Source of the DNA: Paracoccaceae bacterium
Lineage (GTDB): Bacteria > Pseudomonadota > Alphaproteobacteria > Rhodobacterales > Rhodobacteraceae
Direction: 5' to 3'
DNA length: 38,217 nucleotides
Assembly (NCBI GenBank): GCA_027486345.1
Contig: JAIXPH010000043.1
Coordinates: forward strand, 1 to 38,217
Notes under the pieces: model-generated
Database searches by the model: none
Seen by the model: the letters and a program-made list of their open reading frames with translations, nothing else
What the model was told of the DNA's origin: nothing
Translations under genes and position numbers: made by a program
In this document: positions 31,632-38,217 of the stretch, in pieces
Layout of the letters: each line of letters opens with the position of its first letter
Position numbering within the stretch: position 1 is the first letter of the stretch

Positions 31632-32465
31632 ATGAAATCCGCTCGTATGAACCGCCTGTTTGGCGTTTCGGGGAATTGTTTTGATGTGGCGATCGACCAC
31701 GGGATGTTCAACGAAAAGACCTTCCTCGGCGGGATCGAGGATATGCATAAGGCGATCAGGATCGTCGCCGATGCCAAGCCCGATGCGATCCAGCTTCCCC
31801 CCGGCACCGCGCCGATCCTGCAAGCGATCCCCGGCAAGGACCGCCCCGCGCTCGTCCTGCGCACCGACATCGCCAATGTCTATGGCACCCCCTTGCCGCG
31901 CGTGCTGTTTTCCGAGGTGATCAATCGCCCGGTGGAGCAAGCGATGGCGCTGGATGCGGCTTGTGTGGTGGTCAACCTGCTGATGCTGCCCGACCAGCCC
32001 GAGGTGTATCGTGCCTGTATTCGCAACGTGAACGCGCTGAAGCGGGAATGTGACATCATGGGGATGCCCCTGATGGTCGAACCCCTTGTGATGCAGGACA
32101 ATTCCAAGGGCGGCTATATGGTCGATGGCAATATTGACCTGATCCTGCCCTTGGTCCGCCAAGCGGTGGAGTTGGGGGCCGATATCATCAAGGCCGATCC
32201 TTGTGACAATGTCCGAGAATACCACCGCATCATCGAAATCGCCCAAGGCATCCCGGTTCTGGTGCGCGGCGGCGGCAAGGTGAGTGACGAGGAAATCCTG
32301 ACCCGCACCGCCGAATTGATGCAGCAGGGCGCGCGCGGCATCGTTTATGGCCGCAACGTGATTCACAACCCCAACCCCGGCGGCATCACGCGCGCGCTAA
32401 TGGCCGTGGTGCATGACGGGGCCCGCCCGGATGCCGCGATGCGTTTCCTGAAGGACGCCGTCTGA
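31632..32465 (+). CDS. Class I aldolase, DhnA/LacD/DeoC-like
   Basis: This 277-residue TIM-barrel aldolase has the strand-1 motif DVAIDHGMF (18-26) and the Schiff-base segment GADIIKADP with K187. VLVRGGGKVSDEE and GARGIVYGRNV form the phosphate-binding loops typical of DhnA-type class I fructose-bisphosphate aldolases and LsrF/YihT relatives. It should split a ketose phosphate into a three-carbon phosphate and an aldehyde. With the kinase and isomerase downstream, the likely substrate is a ketose 1-phosphate made in the same operon. AAAAGGA lies 9 nt upstream, and a LacI operator 27 nt upstream. It overlaps the next gene by 1 nt. Confidence 0.85.
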   Translation: MKSARMNRLFGVSGNCFDVAIDHGMFNEKTFLGGIEDMHKAIRIVADAKPDAIQLPPGTAPILQAIPGKDRPALVLRTDIANVYGTPLPRVLFSEVINRPVEQAMALDAACVVVNLLMLPDQPEVYRACIRNVNALKRECDIMGMPLMVEPLVMQDNSKGGYMVDGNIDLILPLVRQAVELGADIIKADPCDNVREYHRIIEIAQGIPVLVRGGGKVSDEEILTRTAELMQQGARGIVYGRNVIHNPNPGGITRALMAVVHDGARPDAAMRFLKDAV

Positions 32466-33619
32466 TGACCCGCGTGATCCGCTTCGGCATCATCGGCTGC
32501 GGCTTGATGGGCCGTGAACTCGCCAGTGCCGCCGCGCGTTGGCTGCACCTGACCGACGCCAAGGCCCGGCCAGAGATTGTGGCGGTCTGCGATACCAACG
32601 AAAGCCTGATGGACTGGTTTTCCACCCACCTGCCGTCTGTGCGCCAAAAGACCACCGATTACCGCGAATTGCTGGCCAACCCCGATGTGGACGCCGTCTA
32701 TTGCGCGGTGCCGCATGTGCTGCATGCAGAGCTTTACCCCGCGATCCTTGCCGCCGGGAAACACCTGTTCGGCGAAAAGCCCTTTGGCATGGATGCCGCG
32801 CAAAGCGCGACCATCGCCGGCGCGATCAAGGCGCGACCTGATCTTCTGGTGCGCTGTTCGTCCGAGATGCCGTTTTACCCCGGCGCGCAGAAGGTGGTGG
32901 ACTTCATACGCAAGGGCCATGTCGGCCCGGTTCTGGAGGTTGAGGCGGCCTTCCTGCATTCATCCGACATCAACCCCGACAAGCCGATCAACTGGAAGCG
33001 CATGGTGGGCGTGAACGGCGACTATGGCTGCATGGGCGATCTGGGGATGCATGTGCTGCATGTGCCTTTGCGCCTTGGCTGGCGGCCAGAGTCTGTGACG
33101 GCCAGCCTTGTGAAGCGTGTGACCACGCGGCCTGACGGCAAAGGCAACCGTGTGCCCTGTGAGACGTGGGACAACGCCACGATCACCGGCACCGTGCGCG
33201 ATCCGGCAGGGGATTTCCCGCTGGTGCTGAAGACATGGCGCATCGCACCCGGAGAGGCGAATACCTGGTCAATCAAGGTCTTGGGCATGAACGGCTCGGC
33301 CTTTTTCACCACCAAATCGCCGCGTCAATGGCAGTTCATGCGCTATGAACCCGGCGGCACCCAATGCTGGCAGACCGAGGATCTGGGTTTTGCCGGTCTA
33401 TTCCCCACCATCACCGGCGGGATTTTCGAATTCGGCTTCACCGATGCGATTCAGCAGATGTGGGCGGCTTTCGTCGATGAACTGGCAGGCGGCGATGCCA
33501 AAGGGTTCCCCTGTGCCACCCCGTCCGAGGCCGCGGATCACCATGCCGTGCTGACAGCGGCCTTGCAGGCGGGCATCACCAACAGCACCGTCGCGGTGCA
33601 ATATCAGGGGCAAGCATGA
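32465..33619 (+). CDS. Gfo/Idh/MocA-family NAD(P)-dependent dehydrogenase
   Basis: This 384-residue protein has the N-terminal Rossmann motif FGIIGCGLMG (7-16) and the family signature EKPFG at 104-108, whose Lys takes part in catalysis. The C-terminal alpha/beta substrate domain contains GDYGCMGDLGMHVLHVPLRL with its DxGxH motif. Members oxidise sugars, inositols or sugar derivatives, or reduce keto-sugars. In an operon with isomerase, kinase and aldolase it could feed the pathway by oxidising or epimerising the incoming sugar, or process the aldehyde product. The substrate cannot be named. The start overlaps the aldolase stop (TGATG) and the end overlaps the next gene by 4 nt. Confidence 0.87.
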   Translation: MTRVIRFGIIGCGLMGRELASAAARWLHLTDAKARPEIVAVCDTNESLMDWFSTHLPSVRQKTTDYRELLANPDVDAVYCAVPHVLHAELYPAILAAGKHLFGEKPFGMDAAQSATIAGAIKARPDLLVRCSSEMPFYPGAQKVVDFIRKGHVGPVLEVEAAFLHSSDINPDKPINWKRMVGVNGDYGCMGDLGMHVLHVPLRLGWRPESVTASLVKRVTTRPDGKGNRVPCETWDNATITGTVRDPAGDFPLVLKTWRIAPGEANTWSIKVLGMNGSAFFTTKSPRQWQFMRYEPGGTQCWQTEDLGFAGLFPTITGGIFEFGFTDAIQQMWAAFVDELAGGDAKGFPCATPSEAADHHAVLTAALQAGITNSTVAVQYQGQA

Positions 33620-34269
33620 AACGGTCAGAGATCAACACGGCCCTGCGCGCGGCCAAGGCCATGCTGGCCGAGTATCGCTGGCTTTTGCCTGATTGGGCGG
33701 AGTGGTCCGTGGCCGACCACAAGGCCAATCCTGACCTCTCGGCGCATTTGCGGCAACGGCAGCTCGGCTGGGATGTGACCGACTTTGGCCTTGAGGATTT
33801 TGCCGCCAAGGGGCTGACTTTGTTCTGTGCGCGGAACGGTGTGCAGGGCGATCCGGCGACATTGCCCTATGCCGAAAAACTGCTGTTCGTGGCCGAAGGG
33901 CAGGTGACGCCCTATCACGCCCACAGGATGAAACTGGAAGATATCATCGTGCGCGGCGGCGGAAACCTGATGGTCGCCTTTACCCGTGATGGCAGTTTCG
34001 GCGATGCGCCCGTGCTGGTTGATGGCCGTGTGGTGGCCGATCCTTACGGTGATCCGATCCGCCTACGTCCCGGTCAGGGCATCACCATCCCGCGCGGGAT
34101 GCAGCATTCCTTCTGGGGCGAGCCGGGGCAGGGCGCGGTCTTTGTGGCCGAGATCAGCCAGTGCAACGATGACCTGACGGACAATTACTTCCTCGACCCC
34201 ATCGGCCGTTTCGCGACGGTGGTGGAGGATGAACCCAAGCTCCACCCGCTGTGGAACGAAGTCGCCTGA
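33616..34269 (+). CDS. Cupin-type D-lyxose/D-mannose ketol-isomerase family protein
   Basis: This 217-residue protein starts MKRSEINTALRAAKAMLAEY, characteristic of the D-lyxose isomerase family (EcSI-like), and has the cupin metal ligands H101, H103 and E108 in YHAHRMKLEDI and H164 in RGMQHSFWGE. The family interconverts aldoses and 2-ketoses with Mn. It would supply the ketose for the PfkB kinase encoded next. Actual specificity (lyxose/xylulose, mannose/fructose, or a modified sugar) is not resolved. It overlaps the dehydrogenase gene by 4 nt and the kinase by 1 nt. Confidence 0.85.
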   Translation: MKRSEINTALRAAKAMLAEYRWLLPDWAEWSVADHKANPDLSAHLRQRQLGWDVTDFGLEDFAAKGLTLFCARNGVQGDPATLPYAEKLLFVAEGQVTPYHAHRMKLEDIIVRGGGNLMVAFTRDGSFGDAPVLVDGRVVADPYGDPIRLRPGQGITIPRGMQHSFWGEPGQGAVFVAEISQCNDDLTDNYFLDPIGRFATVVEDEPKLHPLWNEVA

Positions 34270-35261
34270 TGCGATCCGGGGGGATCATCTGCGCCGGGAA
34301 TTGGATCGTGGATATCGTCCACGCCATCGACCGCTGGCCTGCAAAAAGCGATCTTGTGCATATCCTGCATGAGGCTGAGGGCGTGGGCGGCGGTGCCGCG
34401 AATGTGGTGATCGACCTTGCCGCCTTGCAAACCGGATTGCCGCTGCATGCGGTGGGGCTGATCGGGCGGGACCGCCATGCCGATACGGTGCGCGCGGCCT
34501 GTCTTGCCGCAGGAGTGACAGCGCATCTGGCCGAAGCCGATGCCACCACTGCGCATACCCATGTGATGACGGTGCCGGGGGAGAGCAGAACGTTTTTCTA
34601 CCACGGGGGCACCAATGACCTGTTCGGGCCGGATCATGTGCCGATGGATACACTCGCCCAAACGGGCGCGCGGATTTTCTACCTTGGCTATCTGAACCTG
34701 CTCGCCCGTCTGGACCGGATCGGCCCGGATGGTCGGACCGGGGCGGCGGACCTCCTCTCCGCCGCCCGTGCGTCTGGCTTGGTCACCTGTGTGGACCTTG
34801 TGTCGAACGATGGCCCCGCCTTTCGCGCCACGGTGCAGGCGACGCTGCCCGAGATCGACCACCTGTTCCTGAATGAGGTGGAGGCTGCCCGCGCCACCGG
34901 TCTGCCCATCGCAGGGCCGGGCGATGTGGCGGGCCTGACCGCCGCCGCGCGGGCGCTCTTGGCGGGCGGGGTGCGGCGGTCGGTGGTGATCCATTCCGCC
35001 GAACTGGGCCTTTGGGTGGGTGAGGACGTGGTGCTGTCCCGCCCCGCGCCTGTCCCGCCCGAACGGATCATCAGCCCGGTGGGCGCGGGGGATGCCTTCT
35101 GCGCGGGGGTGATCTTTGGCCTGCACGAAGGCTGGCCGGTGGCGCAGGCGCTGGACCTCGGGCACCGCTCGGCGGCGGCGTCGCTCTCCACCGCCACCGC
35201 GACCGGGTGCGTGCCTCCCTTGGCCGCGCTGATGCCGGACCACCCGCCGCTCAGGCCTTAG
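34269..35261 (+). CDS. PfkB-family sugar kinase
   Basis: This 330-residue ribokinase-fold protein has the N-terminal substrate motif GVGGGAANVVIDLAAL (38-53), LIGRDRHAD and the C-terminal ATP/anion-hole motif PVGAGDAFCAGV with catalytic base D275. It should phosphorylate a ketose produced by the preceding isomerase; PfkB kinases often act on C1 or C6 hydroxyls, giving a substrate for the aldolase. The start at 34269 overlaps the isomerase stop (TGATG); the longer frame from 34251 is unlikely. It is convergent with, and overlaps by 11 nt, the LacI-family gene. Confidence 0.9.
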   Translation: MRSGGIICAGNWIVDIVHAIDRWPAKSDLVHILHEAEGVGGGAANVVIDLAALQTGLPLHAVGLIGRDRHADTVRAACLAAGVTAHLAEADATTAHTHVMTVPGESRTFFYHGGTNDLFGPDHVPMDTLAQTGARIFYLGYLNLLARLDRIGPDGRTGAADLLSAARASGLVTCVDLVSNDGPAFRATVQATLPEIDHLFLNEVEAARATGLPIAGPGDVAGLTAAARALLAGGVRRSVVIHSAELGLWVGEDVVLSRPAPVPPERIISPVGAGDAFCAGVIFGLHEGWPVAQALDLGHRSAAASLSTATATGCVPPLAALMPDHPPLRP

Positions 35262-36255
35262 GCGCGGCGGTCGTTCCCCGTGCGACCAGCGCCAAGGCCG
35301 TCACCTCTGGCGCGGCCACGGGCGGCTCGGTCCCGGCGATGCGCGCCAGCAGAACGGCCACCGCATGGCGCGCAATCGCGCGGTAAGGATGCGCGACGGT
35401 GGTCAGTTGCGGCATGACATAGCGCGCGGCGGGCAGGTCATCGAACCCCGTCACCGACACATCTCCCGGCACGGCCAACCCCCGCATCGCGCAGGCATGG
35501 ATCGCGCCGATGGCGGCAATATCGGTTGTGCCAAGAATGGCGGTCGGCCTGTGGCCTGCGTCCAGCATCGCCAGCACCAGATCGCGGCAGGCCTCAAAGC
35601 TGTGAACCGGGCCGATGCGGACATCGACAGGCTCCACCCCCGCCGCCGCCAAAGCATCCCGTGCCCCTGCAAGTCGTTCCTGAATCGGTGCCGAATGGCC
35701 CGGCGCACCGACAATGGCGATGCGGCGATGACCCAAGGCCAGAACGTGTTCCGCTGCAATCCGCAGACCCATCGCGTGATCGGCCTTGACCACATCTGCG
35801 CCCAGACCGGGCAAAGCGCGGTCAATTCCCACCACCGGAACGCCAGCCGCCAGCAGCCGGGCAAAGGCGCGGCTGTCGGCGGTCACGCTGACGGCCAGCA
35901 TCCCATCCACCCGCTGTGCCAGCAGGGCGGCAACATACTCCTCTTCCCGCGCGGGGTCTTCGTCGGTTGAGCAGATCAGCGCCCGATACCCCCGCGCCGA
36001 CAGCGCCTGTTCCACCTCATGCGCGAGGATGCCGAAGAAATGCAAATCCAGCGCAGGCAGCAACAGCCCGATCATCCGGCTTTCGGCGGTCCGCATCAGC
36101 CGCGCGCCCGCATTGGGGCGGTAGCCGCTTTCGGCAATCGCGGCCTCGACCCGGGCGCGGGTGGCGGCGGCGACATAGCCCGACCCGTTGATCACCCGTG
36201 ACACCGTGGCGATCGAAGCCCCGGCCCGTTCGGCGATATCCTTGATCCCGGCCAT
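35251..36255 (-). CDS. LacI-family transcriptional repressor
   Basis: This 334-residue protein has the N-terminal LacI helix-turn-helix IKDIAERAGASIATVSRVIN (4-23) and hinge helix near 45-60. The effector core has IGLLLPALDLHFFGIL, VDGMLAV, VVGIDRALP, LGHRRIAIVG and VSVTGFDDLPAARYVMPQLT, all standard. It should bind a sugar or sugar phosphate and control the operon at 31632-35261, whose promoter holds a perfect 14-bp LacI-type palindrome. The start at 36255 matches the family N-terminus; a longer frame to 36348 is rejected. The regulator lies at the downstream, convergent end of the operon, so read-through or antisense effects are possible. Confidence 0.93.
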   Translation of the reverse strand: MAGIKDIAERAGASIATVSRVINGSGYVAAATRARVEAAIAESGYRPNAGARLMRTAESRMIGLLLPALDLHFFGILAHEVEQALSARGYRALICSTDEDPAREEEYVAALLAQRVDGMLAVSVTADSRAFARLLAAGVPVVGIDRALPGLGADVVKADHAMGLRIAAEHVLALGHRRIAIVGAPGHSAPIQERLAGARDALAAAGVEPVDVRIGPVHSFEACRDLVLAMLDAGHRPTAILGTTDIAAIGAIHACAMRGLAVPGDVSVTGFDDLPAARYVMPQLTTVAHPYRAIARHAVAVLLARIAGTEPPVAAPEVTALALVARGTTAAPKA

Positions 36256-36529
36256 GCGCCCATCCCAAGCGGTTTTCCCCTGTCTGCGCCAAGGGTCGCG
36301 GTCTGTAAAGCCTGCGCCGGGGGCCGCACCAACGCGATCGGATGTCAAATAATATCATAATGGTAAAAAAATTGCTCCATCAGGTGCGAATGGATTGATC
36401 TTTCGAGCGGAACGAGACATTGAGGATCAAAGTTTATCAAAGCTGCACAACTTACAGTTTCAATTGCGCCAGCCTTGCCGTGTGGTAAGTCACAGGCTGT
36501 GCATTCAAGCGTGACAGGGTAATTTCAGA
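36256..36529. other. AT-rich divergent intergenic region
   Basis: This 274-bp gap separates the LacI gene and the methyltransferase-glycosyltransferase gene. The part from about 36340 to 36460 is clearly AT-richer than its surroundings. It holds two direct ATCAAAG copies 10 bp apart (36426 and 36436), a TTGATC/GATCAA inverted pair (36395 and 36425), and a weak EcfG-like GGAAC-N17-AGTT (36409-36434, plus strand). No gene is seen. Promoters for both flanking genes should lie here. Confidence 0.6.
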
Positions 36530-38217
36530 ATGGATTTTACGGGCGAACGGTACATTCCCGGTCTTGGTGGCAGCATCGCGCTGGAACATGAACACCGCTA
36601 CCGCTTTTGTCTGGATCTGGTGCAGGGGCGCCGCGTGCTGGACATCGCCTGTGGCGAAGGCTTTGGGTCCGCGATGATGGCCGAGCGGGCCGAACGGGTC
36701 TGGGGCGTCGATATCGACCGCCATGCCGTCGCCCATGCCAGCGCCAGCTACAAGCGGGACAACCTGCGCTATCTGGTGGGCTCTTGTGCGGGCATCCCGC
36801 TGCCGGATGCCTCGGTCGATGTGGTCGTCAGCTTTGAGACCATCGAACATCACGACGAACATGACGCCATGATGGATGAAATCCGCCGGGTGTTGCGACC
36901 GGGTGGGGTGCTGGTGATCTCCAGCCCCGACAAGCGCACCTATTCGGACGAGCGTGCCTTCCGCAACGAATTCCACGTCAAGGAACTCTATGCCGAGGAA
37001 TTTGCGGCCCTGCTGAAAAGCCGCTTTCCGCATGTGACCATGTTCGGCCAGCGCATCGTCTATGGCTCTGCCCTGTTGTTGCAGGACGGGCCGGGAGAGA
37101 TCCGGTCTTTTGGCATCGACAGCACCGAACCTGTCGCCGGTCTGCCCGCCCCATTGTTCAATCTGGCCATCGCGTCGGACGATCCGTCATGGGCGGCGTT
37201 GGTGCGCGGGGGACTGCTGGAAGAGACGGTCTATCGCAGCGAGGCGATCATCGAGCGCACGATGGCGGGAGAGCGTCAGGCCGATGCACTGCGCCTGCAG
37301 ATCGACGAAGCCGCAAAATGGCACAGGGACGAAGGCGACGCCCTGCGCCAAAAGCTTTCAGCCATGACGCGGGAACGGACGGCGCTTTCCGGCCAGCTTG
37401 CCGCGCTGCGCGAGCAGACCGCCCTGCGCATCCGCGATCTTGAGACCGAGGTGGACAACCTGCGCCGGTCTTACTACGGCAGCACCTTCCTGCGCCGCCT
37501 GGCCTTCCATCGCCGGGGCAAGCCGCGCGGATGGCTGCGCAAGCTGTTGCTGGCCGACAAGCAGGGCACCCCGCGCAAAGCGACCCGCCGCATCCTGTTC
37601 AAGAAGAACGGCCGCGTGCGCCCGATCTTCGCGCCGTGGTATGCGCCCTATCTGGCGGCGACCCAACCAGCCACCGCAGACGCGCCGCGGGTGGATTACG
37701 TCGATTTCCTGCGCCAGCGCATCGCCACCGGTGATCTGGCCTTGGCGCAAACGGTCCATATCGTCACCACCCAACACACCGAATTCGTGGGTGAGGCTTT
37801 TGCCGCCGCCCTGTCCAAGACGCGGCTTACCGTGACGCGCGGGACAGAGATGCCTGCCAGTTTCGACCATGATCTCTACATCATCGTGGCCCCGCAGATG
37901 TTCGCCACGCTGCCACCGCCGGGCAAGCTGATCGTGGTGCAGATGGAACAGGTCCGCGCTTCGCGCTGGGTGGATGAGGCCTATATGGCGCGGATGCATG
38001 CCAGTCTGGCCGTGCTGGATTACTCACGCGACAACATCGCCGCGCTGACCGAACGCGGATTGCCCTTCAAGCAGATGTATTTCGTGCCGATCCGGCCCCT
38101 GCGCCGCGCCGCGCCGCAAAACACCGAGCGTGACATCGACGTGCTGTTCTACGGGGCCATCGCCTCCGAGCGGCGGGGGCGCTACATCACCGCCCTGCGC
38201 GAGAGGCTGAACCTGCG
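36530..38217 (+). CDS. Methyltransferase-coiled coil-glycosyltransferase fusion, C-terminus beyond window
   Basis: The first 562 codons are visible without a stop. Residues 1-185 are a class I SAM-dependent methyltransferase: GERYIPG, motif I VLDIACGEGFGS (36-47), VDID (60-63), FETIEHH (102-108) and RVLRPGGVLVISSP. Residues 225-315 are charged and heptad-like, probably a coiled coil. From about 320 the protein repeats the module of the gene at 26382: LRRLAFHRRGKPRGWLRK, DKQGTP and RRILFKKNGRVRPIFAPWYAP, then FDHDLYIIVAPQMFATLPPP, QMEQVRASRWV and DIDVLFYGAIASERRGRYI. It is likely a polysaccharide or glycan chain-modifying enzyme that couples methylation and glycosyl transfer. An AGGG lies 10 nt upstream of the ATG. 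The remaining C-terminus, possibly another transferase domain, is outside the window. Confidence 0.82.
   Translation, partial: MDFTGERYIPGLGGSIALEHEHRYRFCLDLVQGRRVLDIACGEGFGSAMMAERAERVWGVDIDRHAVAHASASYKRDNLRYLVGSCAGIPLPDASVDVVVSFETIEHHDEHDAMMDEIRRVLRPGGVLVISSPDKRTYSDERAFRNEFHVKELYAEEFAALLKSRFPHVTMFGQRIVYGSALLLQDGPGEIRSFGIDSTEPVAGLPAPLFNLAIASDDPSWAALVRGGLLEETVYRSEAIIERTMAGERQADALRLQIDEAAKWHRDEGDALRQKLSAMTRERTALSGQLAALREQTALRIRDLETEVDNLRRSYYGSTFLRRLAFHRRGKPRGWLRKLLLADKQGTPRKATRRILFKKNGRVRPIFAPWYAPYLAATQPATADAPRVDYVDFLRQRIATGDLALAQTVHIVTTQHTEFVGEAFAAALSKTRLTVTRGTEMPASFDHDLYIIVAPQMFATLPPPGKLIVVQMEQVRASRWVDEAYMARMHASLAVLDYSRDNIAALTERGLPFKQMYFVPIRPLRRAAPQNTERDIDVLFYGAIASERRGRYITALRERLNL

Noticed and set aside
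31632-35261. Sugar operon as the known sulfoquinovose (sulfo-EMP) pathway
   Set aside because: The reaction order is similar, but the isomerase is a cupin lyxose-isomerase type rather than the YihS (AGE) family, and no sulfolactaldehyde reductase of the YihU type or sulfonate transporter is present.
36345-36352. TTTGACAT on the minus strand as the -35 of the LacI gene
   Set aside because: No acceptable -10 follows at 16-18 nt; the sequence there is GC-rich.
1-38217. CRISPR arrays, tRNA/rRNA genes, insertion sequences or prophage
   Set aside because: I found no regularly spaced repeats, cloverleaf genes, transposase or integrase motifs, or phage structural genes; the holin-family protein at 2097 is a chromosomal stress-operon type.

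Overview
The window is GC-rich with strong third-position GC bias, and its gene families (MotAB, MprF, NHEJ-type LigD, HyuA/HyuB, RTX exoenzyme, EcfG-type promoters) fit an alphaproteobacterium, most likely a Rhodobacterales/Paracoccaceae member. This assignment is inferred from composition and gene content only. No tRNA, rRNA, CRISPR array, insertion sequence or prophage was seen. No stretch longer than 300 bp lacks a gene.

Region 1 (1-4982) looks like a general-stress block. It holds a LigD polymerase-domain gene cut by the window edge, a glycine-zipper lipoprotein, a DUF1328 membrane peptide, a 22-aa membrane peptide, an Ndi/ElaB-like protein, a YqjE-type holin-family protein, a DUF3618 protein, CsbD and an AI-2E family transporter. 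Three exact GGAAC-N16-CGTT elements, the consensus of the alphaproteobacterial general-stress sigma factor EcfG, lie 31-37 nt upstream of start codons here. A near match precedes the transporter.

Region 2 (5222-11444) is cell surface and motility: a secreted GH16-RTX glycanase, a compact MprF-like lysyl-phosphatidylglycerol synthase/flippase, and a motA-motB-small membrane protein operon whose MotB has a His/Gly-rich cytoplasmic tail and an unusually long linker.

Region 3 (11629-21242) is the most interesting metabolic unit. A GcvA-type LysR regulator is followed by six tightly coupled genes: a ThDP enzyme, HyuA and HyuB (ATP-dependent lactam/hydantoin hydrolase type), a class I aminotransferase, a uronate-dehydrogenase-like SDR, and a DAO-family FAD oxidase. 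I do not recognise this combination as a described pathway. The parts suggest ring opening of a cyclic amide followed by amine removal and keto-acid processing. A shared AAGA-N3/4-TCTT motif lies upstream of both the regulator and the operon.

Region 4 (21262-30804) has sbcD-sbcC, a glycosyltransferase fused to a GT25 domain, a second LysR gene, and glutamate dehydrogenase.

Region 5 (30873-36255) has a RelE/ParE-Phd/YefM toxin-antitoxin pair, then a sugar operon (class I aldolase, Gfo/Idh/MocA dehydrogenase, cupin lyxose-isomerase-like protein, PfkB kinase). A perfect LacI-type operator overlaps its predicted transcription start, and a convergent LacI-family gene closes the locus. The enzyme set implies isomerise, phosphorylate, cleave, with an added oxidation step. 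No transporter for either catabolic operon is in the window.

Region 6 (36530-end) is a truncated methyltransferase-coiled coil-glycosyltransferase fusion. Its glycosyltransferase module is a clear paralogue of the one at 26382.
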